Source: DASWTL01 sp966250385 (lineage in GTDB: Bacteria > Bacteroidota > Bacteroidia > Sphingobacteriales > Sphingobacteriaceae). Taken from it: 64,000 bases of DNA. This document shows, in pieces, positions 52,175 through 59,874 of the stretch. The stretch spans positions 124,001-188,000 of the forward strand of contig CBINHC010000002.1 in assembly GCA_966250385.1 (NCBI GenBank). Reading direction: 5' to 3'. Under the pieces are notes generated by a model. That model had not been told where the DNA came from. It ran no database searches and saw nothing but the letters and a program-made list of their open reading frames with translations. The stretch's first letter is position 1; each line of letters opens with the position of its first letter. The translations under genes and the position numbers were made by a program.

Positions 52175-52996
52175 TCAGGACCTCACCGTCACATAGATCA
52201 CAGAACCTCCGCCTTTAATCCTTTCCCAGCTGCCCAGGCTGTTTCTTCTGACGAAGCTGTCGCCGGTGCCCAGCTTAGCGCCGAACTGCACCCGCCGGTC
52301 CGATTTCTGTTCCCAGGCAGGCAGGTATTCGAACGACACGACAAAGTCGCCGTCGAGATTGATGGCTTCGTCACGGAGATCGAAAGACAGCCACCCTTTG
52401 CGACCAGCGAACTGTCGGATTACACTTTTCTCGACGATCCTGCTCCCCGGCATCCCGCCTTCTAAAGCATAGATATTCAACCTGATCCGAACGGAATCTG
52501 TGACCGCTCCTTCCAGGAAAATATTGGCATCAAGTATTTTTGCAGGTTCTTTAAGTCTGATCAACCGGCCCTGTTCAAAAATATCGTCCTGCTGATAGCT
52601 TATCGCCGGCGTTGTCACAAACGGCGTACGTCCGGTTATACCGAGTCTGCGGGTTTTGCTCTTGCCTGGGGAAACCGTCACCTCGGGAAGGGCAAATACC
52701 TTTTCGTTCAGAACGACCGTAATCTTTTTCCGGTTGAAATCCCGGACCGGTATACGCACTTCTTCATATCCAACGGATGAGAATGCCACCGAATCGTTCA
52801 CGAGCGTGTCGGCAACTCCGAAACGGAATGTTCCATCGGGGCCACTGATCGTCCCGATCCGGGATCCGCGTATGCCGATGTTAACATACGAAAGAGGGAC
52901 GCCTTCGCTGGTGGTCACGATCCCGTTTGCAAAGAAGTTCTGTCCGAATGCGGTCAGATTAAGAAACAGCAGAAATAGTAATGCAATCTTTTTCAT
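52175..52996 (-). CDS. Carboxypeptidase-regulatory-like domain protein
   Basis: A 273-residue secreted protein. Signal peptide 1-18 (LFLNLTAFGQ), then a carboxypeptidase-D regulatory-like domain (about 20-105) with the typical GIVTTSEGVPLSYVNIGIRGSRIGTISGPDGTFRF and SVGYEEVRIPV. Such domains begin TonB-dependent receptors, but here no plug or barrel follows; instead there is a second beta-rich domain (about 135-273). It lies between the two XRE copies and may have been inserted with, or enclosed by, the duplication. Function unknown. Confidence 0.8.
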   Translation of the reverse strand: MKKIALLFLLFLNLTAFGQNFFANGIVTTSEGVPLSYVNIGIRGSRIGTISGPDGTFRFGVADTLVNDSVAFSSVGYEEVRIPVRDFNRKKITVVLNEKVFALPEVTVSPGKSKTRRLGITGRTPFVTTPAISYQQDDIFEQGRLIRLKEPAKILDANIFLEGAVTDSVRIRLNIYALEGGMPGSRIVEKSVIRQFAGRKGWLSFDLRDEAINLDGDFVVSFEYLPAWEQKSDRRVQFGAKLGTGDSFVRRNSLGSWERIKGGGSVIYVTVRS

Positions 52997-53214
52997 GGAA
53001 AACTTAAAGTCCCGAAACTAAGGAGTTCCGTGACCGGAGTAATGATCTTTAACAGTATTTAACGTTCAGTTCTGAGACCCCCCGCCCCCCTTCTGATTAC
53101 CTCAGATGCAGTAAAAAACCTCGCTGCTTCCATTGCTTTACCATCGCTGTGGCTTTTAACAGAAATAAATAAGTTGTATTTTTAAGTATATCTTTAACCC
53201 CAATAATCTTTGTT

Positions 53215-53604
53215 ATGGCGGATACCTCAACTCATATTGGAAGAAAAATAAGCCGGATTCGTGAACTGCGCGGTTGGAAACAAGAATATCTCGCGGCAGA
53301 GCTGGGCGTAAGCCAGCAGGCGATCTCCAAAATGGAGCAGAGTGCTCAGATTGAGGACGAGGTGCTGGAAAAGGTCGCAGCTGTGCTCGGAGTTCCGGCT
53401 GCCGGGATTAAAGAGTTTAGTGAAGAAGCTGTCTTCAATATTATTTCCAACACTTTTCATAACAGCAGTAGCGACAGCTCTACCCTGATCGCCAGTTCTC
53501 TGAATTACCAGCCGACGTTTAATACCGTTGAAAAGATCGTTGAATTGTATGAGCGATTACTGGCCAGTGAACGGGAAAAAATTGAGCTGCTAAAAAAGCA
53601 GTAG
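53215..53604 (+). CDS. XRE family DNA-binding protein, copy B
   Basis: A 129-residue paralogue of the protein at 51257. The helix-turn-helix (residues 8-62) is nearly the same, with conservative changes (DYLAAE to EYLAAE, QAVSK to QAISK), and the last 25 residues are identical. The Ser-rich linker is longer and different. Both copies look functional, so they could form mixed dimers. The gene converges on the intact DUF6438 gene 98 bases downstream. Confidence 0.88.
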   Translation: MADTSTHIGRKISRIRELRGWKQEYLAAELGVSQQAISKMEQSAQIEDEVLEKVAAVLGVPAAGIKEFSEEAVFNIISNTFHNSSSDSSTLIASSLNYQPTFNTVEKIVELYERLLASEREKIELLKKQ

Positions 53605-53702
53605 CATACTGAATTGATCCCGGTTTTTGGCTTTTGCCCCGGCTATAAGAATATCCCGCCCATTTAACGGTCTGTGCAGACTGCTTATTACAGATTACGG
53701 GA

Positions 53703-54158
53703 CTATTTGTCTCCTTTTACCCACTTCCGGATATCTGCGAGCTTGTCGATCTTATTTTCAAGCTGAATCAGTCGCTTTGGCGCTCCGTCATAATTGTAAA
53801 CCTTCTTTTTCTGTCTTCCGGTAGTGATGGTAACCGTACAGGACGGTAGGTCTGTGATTTCGACGGCTCCACGTGAAACCATCAGATTTTCATCCAAATC
53901 ATAAATGTGCCGGTGCAGATAAGCGGGTGCCATTTCGAAAAAGCCGATCTCTTCAGCCCAGAGAAACAGGTCGTAGACGGCCAACGGATCGACCTGAGCC
54001 CGCTTTGTGCCGGTCACAGCTACGAAGTGCGTTCCCCTGTAGACCAGCTGCCCGGTCCCTGTGAGTTCGACGCTGTATACCGGACAGGTTCCCAGACAGG
54101 GGCCCCGTTCAAGTTTTATTTTGAGGGCGGATAAATGAAATGGATAAGCAACCTTCAT
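53703..54158 (-). CDS. DUF6438 domain protein
   Basis: A 151-residue protein. KIKLERGPCLGTCPVYSVELTGTGQLVYRGTHFVAVTGTKRAQV is the DUF6438 pattern, with two Cys that could form a disulfide. The family is common in Bacteroidota and has no known function. Many members are exported, but no signal peptide is seen here. The ATG at 54158 is preferred over an in-frame TTG two codons upstream. It converges on the XRE gene; a decayed copy lies beside the other XRE gene, so the pair was duplicated as a unit. Confidence 0.82.
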   Translation of the reverse strand: MKVAYPFHLSALKIKLERGPCLGTCPVYSVELTGTGQLVYRGTHFVAVTGTKRAQVDPLAVYDLFLWAEEIGFFEMAPAYLHRHIYDLDENLMVSRGAVEITDLPSCTVTITTGRQKKKVYNYDGAPKRLIQLENKIDKLADIRKWVKGDK

Positions 54159-54420
54159 ATTCAATTAGCAGGGTAACCACACGCAGGTGTCTTTAAAAAT
54201 CAGGACCGGAATGTATAGATAATTTGCGAATCTCCGGAATTGGATACATTTTCTAGCTACTGGCAATCCTACCTGCTCAAAAACAATGGATACAGCGCTA
54301 TGAAATATCATATAAATACCGTAACTTACATATAGTCAATAAGTTACAAAATAAACATTGATCAGTTTGCACCTCCACCTTGTCAGACATCAAACCGAAA
54401 CTCTAAAAACAGGAGGTTAT

Positions 54421-54915
54421 ATGAATAAACTAAAGATTGCTTTGTTGCTGTTCATGGGTTCAATCGGAACCGCCGTGTACGCCCAGGACCACTCCGCAAT
54501 GGATTCCAGCACTTCGAAACACATCCTCATCAACCCGGATAAGCTGCAGTGGATGGATGCGCCGTCGGCCTTGCCAAAAGGTGCCAAGGTGGCGATCCTT
54601 GAAGGGAATCCGTCCGAGGCGGGACCATTTACCATCCGTCTTCAGGTCCCGGCAGGTTATGAAGTCAGACCCCACTGGCACCCCGCTATCGAGCATGTCA
54701 GCGTCATAAAGGGCGACTTCTATATGGGCACAGGCGAGACGTTCGACAAGCAAAAAGCCATGAAGATCTCCGAAGGCGGATTTGCGGCCATGCCTGCGAA
54801 ATATGTTCACTTTGCCTTCAGCACCACCGGCGGAATCATCCAGCTGCACGGTATCGGGCCCTGGGGAATCACCTATGTGAACGCCAAGGACGATCCGCGT
54901 AACGCTGCGCAGTAA
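54421..54915 (+). CDS. Cupin domain secreted protein
   Basis: A 164-residue protein with a signal peptide (cleavage near VYAQD, residue 20). The cupin core is PHWHPAIEHVSVIKGDFYMGTGE, with two His and a Glu that can bind a metal, and AMPAKYVHFAFS as the second motif. It should be periplasmic; the ligand is unknown. A perfect AGGAGG Shine-Dalgarno at 54411-54416, four bases before the ATG, is unusual in this window and fixes the start. It is followed by a terminator. Confidence 0.88.
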   Translation: MNKLKIALLLFMGSIGTAVYAQDHSAMDSSTSKHILINPDKLQWMDAPSALPKGAKVAILEGNPSEAGPFTIRLQVPAGYEVRPHWHPAIEHVSVIKGDFYMGTGETFDKQKAMKISEGGFAAMPAKYVHFAFSTTGGIIQLHGIGPWGITYVNAKDDPRNAAQ

Positions 54916-54930
54916 CTTTCATGCCTGAAG

Positions 54931-54961
54931 AGCCTGCTCCGCGTCCCGGGGCAGGCTTTTT
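54931..54961 (+). terminator. Terminator after cupin gene
   Basis: A 7-bp stem (54931-54937 with 54951-54957), extended by TCC/GGG pairs, is followed by T residues. Confidence 0.82.
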
Positions 54962-55023
54962 GTATAGAGGGCACTGACCCCAGAACGGGTCGGGAATCAC
55001 TGATCGATTCTTGCTCCCGACTC

Positions 55024-55353
55024 CTACCCGTCTTTGAGCAATCGAACAACCTCTGCTTCAAGTTTAGAAATATCCCGTACAACAATCGCCCAGATTATCT
55101 CTTCCGAAACGCTATCATAACCGTGGCTGATCCTGTTCCGTGTGTCAACGATCTTTCGTGCATTTGTAATCTTTAGACCAGGCTGCACTTTCAAAATCCT
55201 GCCAACGGCTTCGCCAATAATTTCGAGATTGCGTTCAATAGCTCTTCTCGTCTTAAGATCCTTCTGAAACTCAAAAAAGTTTTTCTTATCTGGTAGGAAC
55301 AGGTTAATTTCTTGGATGGCCTGGTGGATCGGTAAGCCAGGTCCTAACTTCAT
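55024..55353 (-). CDS. hepT: HepT-like HEPN toxin
   Basis: A 109-residue helical protein with the HEPN motif RX4HXY at Arg 72, His 77, Tyr 79 (RNRISHGY). HepT toxins cleave or otherwise inactivate RNA and are neutralised by MntA, which adds AMP to the Tyr of this motif. The ATG overlaps the upstream mntA stop by four bases (ATGA), the normal arrangement. All key residues are present, so the toxin is probably active. Confidence 0.9.
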   Translation of the reverse strand: MKLGPGLPIHQAIQEINLFLPDKKNFFEFQKDLKTRRAIERNLEIIGEAVGRILKVQPGLKITNARKIVDTRNRISHGYDSVSEEIIWAIVVRDISKLEAEVVRLLKDG

Positions 55354-55652
55354 TTACCATACACAAGCACTTTGGTTTGATCAATTTGGGCTTTCAGGTA
55401 TGGATTTTTTATAGTCTTTTGTTCGAGCAAGTCGATTCTTCGCTTGAACAGCTGTTCAAGCTGAGATTTCAGATTGAAGTACTTGTCAGAATAGGAAAGG
55501 GGATCTTTGTCGGCAATGTCAACAACGAAATCAATATCACTGCCTTCATTAAATCGTTCCGTTGTTACCGAACCAAAGGCAAAAAGGCTGTTAACCTTAA
55601 TTGAGTCACAAAGCTTCCTTACCTCGTCCGAATGAATTGTAAGCACGTTCAT
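55350..55652 (-). CDS. mntA: MntA-like minimal nucleotidyltransferase antitoxin
   Basis: A 100-residue nucleotidyltransferase with the full GSX10DXD signature (Gly 27, Ser 28, Asp 39, Asp 41). It belongs to the antitoxin half of the HepT/MntA (type VII) system and would AMPylate HepT. AT content is higher than in core genes here, suggesting acquisition. A -7 box lies six bases upstream of the ATG. Confidence 0.9.
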   Translation of the reverse strand: MNVLTIHSDEVRKLCDSIKVNSLFAFGSVTTERFNEGSDIDFVVDIADKDPLSYSDKYFNLKSQLEQLFKRRIDLLEQKTIKNPYLKAQIDQTKVLVYGK

Positions 55653-55658
55653 TGTCTA

Positions 55659-55666
55659 CAAATTTA
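55659..55666 (-). promoter_or_regulatory. -7 promoter box for mntA-hepT
   Basis: TAAATTTG on the minus strand matches TAnnTTTG and ends six bases before the mntA ATG. Confidence 0.5.
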
Positions 55667-55895
55667 TCAATTTTCACTAAGATAGTCACTGCTCTTACTT
55701 AGGAGCCTTTCCATAATTCTTAACTAATGAACAGACTAAATGAATACCTCACTCGAACCTGAGTTAGTTTGGCGGCGTCGGGTAAGGACCAATCCCGTCA
55801 AGGGTTCTTATACGCTGGCAAATGGTAACAGGCGAAGCTTTCTATATGAGAGCGGAAACCAGTATGGTCTTGTCTCATGATCTCGCAGAAGTACA
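55667..55895. other. Intergenic stretch without a recognised gene
   Basis: About 230 bases between the antitoxin promoter and a possible small gene. No open frame with convincing codons, no RNA gene and no repeat were found. Confidence 0.5.
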
Positions 55896-56042
55896 ATGTG
55901 CATCCTTAAAAGAGATATCAATTTTTCCCATGATCTCATCGCGAAATGGACTGAAGACGATTTTGAAGCCATACCTGTTGCGGTGAAAGGCCCCGAACCA
56001 ACGGCTGTGCCGGTTGTTAAAGAAAATACAAGCAAACTTTGA
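55896..56042 (+). CDS. Possible small protein of 48 residues
   Basis: An ATG at 55896 opens a 48-residue frame (INFSHDLIAKWTEDDFEAIPV ... TAVPVVKENTSKL) that ends three bases before the ATG of the next gene. The codons look plausible and the position suggests coupling to the lipoprotein gene. It has no signal peptide or known family; it could equally be the end of a decayed gene. Confidence 0.35.
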   Translation: MCILKRDINFSHDLIAKWTEDDFEAIPVAVKGPEPTAVPVVKENTSKL

Positions 56043-56045
56043 ATC

Positions 56046-56417
56046 ATGAAACGAACACTCATATCCTTTTTCATACTGGCCATCATCGCCGCCTGTTCCC
56101 GTACACCCAAGGATCTTGCAGGGGTCACCCCCGGAATGACAAAGGAGGAGGTTGTACAGGCAGCAGGTGAGCCTTCGAAGAAGAATAATATTGAGGTCGC
56201 TGAATTGTGGACCTACACCGCACAGGACCGAACCGTCGTCTTCCGGGCCGACACCGTGTATGACATCATTACTTCAGCGAACGCGCGTACCGATTCGATC
56301 AGGAGCTCCATCGGCAGAGCTGAAGACAAACTGAAGTCGGGCACCAAAAAGCTTGGCGACAAGATCGACACGACCTTCCGGAAACTCGAGGACCGGTTCG
56401 ACCGGGATACGAATTAA
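56046..56417 (+). CDS. Small lipoprotein with BamE/SmpA-like domain
   Basis: A 123-residue lipoprotein (IIAAC, Cys 17). Residues 25-80 match the pattern of small BamE/SmpA-like domains: DLAGVTPGMTKEEVVQAAGEP, LWTY and VVFRADTVYD. The C-terminal 40 residues are charged and probably helical (RAEDKLKSGTKKLGDKIDTTFRKLEDRF). It should sit on a membrane in the periplasm. No role in outer-membrane assembly can be claimed from this alone. It lies upstream of the histidine operon promoter. Confidence 0.78.
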   Translation: MKRTLISFFILAIIAACSRTPKDLAGVTPGMTKEEVVQAAGEPSKKNNIEVAELWTYTAQDRTVVFRADTVYDIITSANARTDSIRSSIGRAEDKLKSGTKKLGDKIDTTFRKLEDRFDRDTN

Positions 56418-56458
56418 CACGCGTTTACATGCAGTCTTCGGTGAGGTGTTGAAATTAA

Positions 56459-56490
56459 TTTGGGTTTTCCTGCCAATGTACTTACATTTG
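56459..56490 (+). promoter_or_regulatory. Promoter of the histidine operon
   Basis: TTTG (-33, 56459-56462) and TACATTTG (-7, 56483-56490) are spaced 20 bases apart, an exact match to the Bacteroidota consensus. The leader peptide ATG lies 31 bases after the -7 box. Confidence 0.82.
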
Positions 56491-56520
56491 CCCACCCCCG
56501 TTATTGATCGGGACCTGCAA

Positions 56521-56577
56521 ATGCTTAGACTTTTCACACATCACGTACATTTCCATCATCGCCCTGCGGCGATATGA
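56521..56577 (+). CDS. hisL: Histidine operon leader peptide
   Basis: An 18-residue frame, MLRLFTHHVHFHHRPAAI, with five His codons, lies between the his promoter and hisG. His-rich leader peptides sense charged tRNA-His: stalling at the His codons changes the folding of the nascent RNA. The last codons fall inside a hairpin (56554-56579). Confidence 0.85.
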   Translation: MLRLFTHHVHFHHRPAAI

Positions 56578-56612
56578 TGATTTGTATGTTTCTACGTGAA
56601 ACAGTTTTTAAG
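56554..56612 (+). promoter_or_regulatory. Histidine attenuator region
   Basis: A hairpin of about ten pairs (56554-56563 with 56568-56579, two-base bulge) covers the end of the leader frame. Downstream a 6-bp hairpin (56587-56592 with 56598-56603) is followed by GTTTTT and could be a weak terminator. The alternative pairings needed for attenuation are plausible but not proven. Confidence 0.55.
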
Positions 56613-56645
56613 GATTTACTATTTGGTCAGATTAATAATTACTAA

Positions 56646-57497
56646 GTGAAAACACTCAAGATTGCTATCCAGAAATCTGGAAGGCTGAACGAAAAATCAG
56701 TTGAGCTTCTGAAAAATTGCGGACTCAGCTTCGAAAACTATAAAAGTTCCCTCATTTCCCAGGTATCCAACTTCCCGCTCGAGATCCTCTTCCTCCGTGA
56801 TGACGATATCCCGGAGTATGTACAGGACGGGATTGCGGACCTCGGGATCGTCGGCGAAAATGTCATCAATGAAACGGAGGTAGAAGTTTCTTATCTCCAG
56901 CGTCTCGGCTTCGGAAAATGCACCCTGAAAATCGCCGTTGCCAACAACAGCAGCATCGAAAAACTCAGTGACCTGAACGGCAAAGCAATTGCCACCTCCT
57001 ACCCGGTCATCCTGGAGAAGTTCCTGAAAGAACACCAGATCACCGCGGACATCCGGACCATTTCCGGATCCGTCGAGATCTCGCCGGGCCTGGGCCTGAG
57101 CGACGCCATCTGTGATATCGTTTCGACGGGCGGCACCCTGAAATCGAACGGACTTCGTCCATTTGCGGACGTGCTGACGTCCGAGGCTGTACTCATCGGC
57201 CGGTCCTCCCTGGCGGACGACCCGCGGGTGCTTGAACTGATCCAGCGTATCCAGTCCGTTCTGCGGGCCAAGGAAACCAAGTATGTGGTTCTCAATATTG
57301 AACGGAAGAACCTCGAGCAGATCACCCGCTTGCTTCCGGGAGTCAAGAGCCCGACCGTTGTGCCACTGGCCGAGGAAGGCTGGGTCGCCGTTCATACGGT
57401 CATCCCGGAAAAGGACTTCTGGAACAAGATTAATAACCTGAAGGCCGCCGGAGCGCAGGGCATCGTCGTGATGCCGATAGAAAAGATCATTTTGTAG
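56646..57497 (+). CDS. hisG: ATP phosphoribosyltransferase, long form
   Basis: A 283-residue HisG that joins ATP and PRPP, the first and feedback-controlled step of histidine synthesis. KIAIQKSGRLNEKSVELLKNCGL and ISPGLGLSDAICDIVSTGGTLKSNGLRP (PRPP-binding) are visible. The C-terminal 75 residues form the regulatory domain of the long form, so no HisZ is needed. Start is GTG at 56646; the next in-frame ATG is far inside. It is the first gene of the complete his operon. Confidence 0.96.
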   Translation: MKTLKIAIQKSGRLNEKSVELLKNCGLSFENYKSSLISQVSNFPLEILFLRDDDIPEYVQDGIADLGIVGENVINETEVEVSYLQRLGFGKCTLKIAVANNSSIEKLSDLNGKAIATSYPVILEKFLKEHQITADIRTISGSVEISPGLGLSDAICDIVSTGGTLKSNGLRPFADVLTSEAVLIGRSSLADDPRVLELIQRIQSVLRAKETKYVVLNIERKNLEQITRLLPGVKSPTVVPLAEEGWVAVHTVIPEKDFWNKINNLKAAGAQGIVVMPIEKIIL

Positions 57498-57514
57498 CAT
57501 CGCGGTTAACCGCC

Positions 57515-58825
57515 ATGGTTAACCCTAAAACAGTATCATTGAAACTTTACAACTTCAGTCAGTTAGACAGGCCGGAGCTTGAGCAGCTCTGCCAGCGAAA
57601 CGCCGATACAGACAATACGATAACCGAACGGGTCGAGGCGATCCTCCAGGAAGTCCGAACAGAAGGGGACGAAGCGGTCCGGAGGCTGACTCTCCGGTTT
57701 GACAAGGTATCCACCGGCAAACTGTACCTGGACCGGCATGAATTGGAGGAGCTTGCCTCTTCAGTCGGCGCCGCTGAACGGGAAGCGCTGGAAACGGCCT
57801 ACCAGAACATCCTCAAATTTCACCGCCAGCAGCTGACTCGGGAAGACCGGATGGAAACCACTCCGGGCGTGACCTGCTGGCGTGAGCCCCGGGCCATTGA
57901 AAAGGTTGGCTTCTATATCCCCGGCGGTTCGGCCGTATTGCCGAGCACGTTCCTGATGCTGGGTATCCCGGCAAAGATCGCCGGCTGCAACGAGGTGGTG
58001 GTCTGCACGCCGCCGCAGCAGGATGGCCGGATCAACGGATATATTGCCTGGTGCGCCATCCGGCTGGAGATCGGCCGGGTTTACCTGGCCGGCGGGGCGC
58101 AAGCCATTGCGGCCATGGCCTACGGCACGGAAACCATCCCGAAGGTCGATAAGATCTTCGGCCCCGGTAACCAGTATGTCACGCGGGCGAAATCACTGGT
58201 ACAGGCGCATTCCGCTATGGCCATCGATATGCCTGCCGGTCCATCCGAAGTCCTGGTGATCGCCGATGAAACGGCCCGCCCGGCATATGTGGCGGCCGAC
58301 TTGCTTGCGCAGGCAGAGCATGGAGCCGACAGCCAGAGCATCCTGGTGTCGAATTCAGCAGCCCTGATCGATGAAACGATCCGTGAACTGGAATCCCAGC
58401 TCCGGGTCCTGCCGCGTGCGGAGATCGCCGCAAACGCGATCGCGAACTCCTACGCCGTGAAGGTTGAATCGCTGGCACAGGCTATGGAATTCAGCAATAC
58501 GTATGCACCCGAGCACCTCATCCTTCAGACCGACCGCTTCCACGACCTCGTTCCGATGATCCGGAATGCCGGTTCCGTATTCCTGGGCCACCTTACGCCT
58601 GAAAGTGCGGGTGACTATGCCTCCGGAACGAACCATACGCTTCCGACCAGCGGCTTTGCCAGGTCCTATTCGGGAGTTTCAGTCGATTCATTTATTAAAA
58701 AGATCACCTTCCAGATGATATCCCGCGAGGGTATCCGCAACCTGGGTCCGACGGTCGAAATACTGGCGGAACTGGAAGGGCTTGCGGCGCACAGGAATGC
58801 CGTTTCCATCCGATTAAAAGATTAA
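57515..58825 (+). CDS. hisD: Histidinol dehydrogenase
   Basis: A 436-residue enzyme that oxidises L-histidinol to L-histidine with two NAD+. Family marks include FYIPGGSAVLPSTFLMLGIPAKIAGC, FGPGNQYVTRAKSLVQ, the zinc and catalytic region AEHGADSQSILVS and YAPEHLILQT, and SAGDYASGTNHTLPTSG. Start ATG at 57515, 17 bases after hisG. Length is standard. Confidence 0.97.
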   Translation: MVNPKTVSLKLYNFSQLDRPELEQLCQRNADTDNTITERVEAILQEVRTEGDEAVRRLTLRFDKVSTGKLYLDRHELEELASSVGAAEREALETAYQNILKFHRQQLTREDRMETTPGVTCWREPRAIEKVGFYIPGGSAVLPSTFLMLGIPAKIAGCNEVVVCTPPQQDGRINGYIAWCAIRLEIGRVYLAGGAQAIAAMAYGTETIPKVDKIFGPGNQYVTRAKSLVQAHSAMAIDMPAGPSEVLVIADETARPAYVAADLLAQAEHGADSQSILVSNSAALIDETIRELESQLRVLPRAEIAANAIANSYAVKVESLAQAMEFSNTYAPEHLILQTDRFHDLVPMIRNAGSVFLGHLTPESAGDYASGTNHTLPTSGFARSYSGVSVDSFIKKITFQMISREGIRNLGPTVEILAELEGLAAHRNAVSIRLKD

Positions 58826-58827
58826 CC

Positions 58828-59874
58828 ATGTTCGAATTAGCAAGAATACTCAGAGAAAATATCAGGGACCTGGTTCCCTATTCATCCGCCAGGGATGAAT
58901 TCCAGGGCGAAGCGTCCGTCTTCCTGGATGCCAACGAAAACAGCTTCGGATCTCCCCTGGCAGCAGCCTACAACCGGTACCCGGACCCGCTGGCCGGGGC
59001 ACTGAAAAAACGGATCAGCGAAATCAAGGGAGTTCCGCCAAGAAACATCTTCCTGGGCAACGGAAGCGATGAAGCGATCGACATCCTGTTCCGGGCCTTT
59101 TGCCGCCCGGGCGTTGATAACGTGATCATCGTGCCCCCTACCTATGGCATGTATGAAGTATCAGCCCGGATCAATGACGTGACGGTAAAAAAGGTCCACC
59201 TGACCCCGGAGTTCCAGCTGGATATGGAAGGGATCGCCGAGGCGATCGATGGCAATACCCGGCTGATCTTTATCTGCTCACCGAACAATCCGACCGGTAA
59301 CTCCATGAACCGGGACGACGTAGAGACCATCATCGCCAACTTTGAAGGCCTGGTGGTGGTGGATGAAGCCTATATCAATTACTCCCGGCAGAAGACGTTT
59401 ATCCAGGAACTGACCGAGTATGCCAACCTGGTCGTTCTACAGACCTTTTCAAAAGCATGGGGTCTGGCCGGGCTCCGCCTGGGCACGGCCTTTGCAAGTG
59501 AAGAGATCATCGAGGTCTTCAACAAGGTGAAGCCGCCCTACAATGTAAACGAAGCATCGCAGGCACTCGCGCTGGAAGCCCTGCAGCATGTGGATCAGGT
59601 CAATGACTGGATCCGTCAGACCGTCGCCGAGCGGGACAATCTTGTGCGGGAGTTCGCCGCTATCCCGGCCATCACCCGGATCTACCCTTCCGACGCCAAC
59701 TTCCTGCTGGTCCGGACCACCGACCCGGCGGGCATTTACCGGCACCTGGTAGACCGCGGCATCATCGTCAGGGACCGCTCAAAAGTCGAATTATGCGAAG
59801 GGTCCCTTCGGATCACCGTCGGAACCCCGGAAGAAAACCAGCAGCTGATCACCGCTTTGAAAGAATTTAAATGA
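58828..59874 (+). CDS. hisC: Histidinol-phosphate aminotransferase
   Basis: A 348-residue class I/II aminotransferase. The PLP Lys lies in TFSKAWGLAGLRLG (about residue 213), with NGSDEAIDILFRAF and SPNNPTGNSM as further PLP-contact segments. It turns imidazole acetol phosphate into histidinol phosphate. It starts two bases after hisD and overlaps hisB by four bases (ATGA). Confidence 0.97.
   Translation: MFELARILRENIRDLVPYSSARDEFQGEASVFLDANENSFGSPLAAAYNRYPDPLAGALKKRISEIKGVPPRNIFLGNGSDEAIDILFRAFCRPGVDNVIIVPPTYGMYEVSARINDVTVKKVHLTPEFQLDMEGIAEAIDGNTRLIFICSPNNPTGNSMNRDDVETIIANFEGLVVVDEAYINYSRQKTFIQELTEYANLVVLQTFSKAWGLAGLRLGTAFASEEIIEVFNKVKPPYNVNEASQALALEALQHVDQVNDWIRQTVAERDNLVREFAAIPAITRIYPSDANFLLVRTTDPAGIYRHLVDRGIIVRDRSKVELCEGSLRITVGTPEENQQLITALKEFK

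Larger units (their letters stand above)
53026..54158 (+). repeat. Duplicated segment, unit B (XRE gene, upstream region and DUF6438 gene)
   Basis: Matches unit A at 51067-51880. The upstream region (53026-53214) differs from unit A at scattered sites and around a GC-rich insert, but keeps the same four TTTAAC hexamers. Here the convergent DUF6438 gene is intact. Confidence 0.85.

Noticed and set aside
55808..56128. Minus-strand open frame of 106 codons near the lipoprotein
   Set aside because: It overlaps the lipoprotein signal peptide on the other strand and shows no domain or promoter.
56353..56577. A 74-codon open frame ending with the His leader
   Set aside because: Its first part overlaps the lipoprotein gene in another frame; only the last 18 codons, after the promoter, make sense as a leader peptide.
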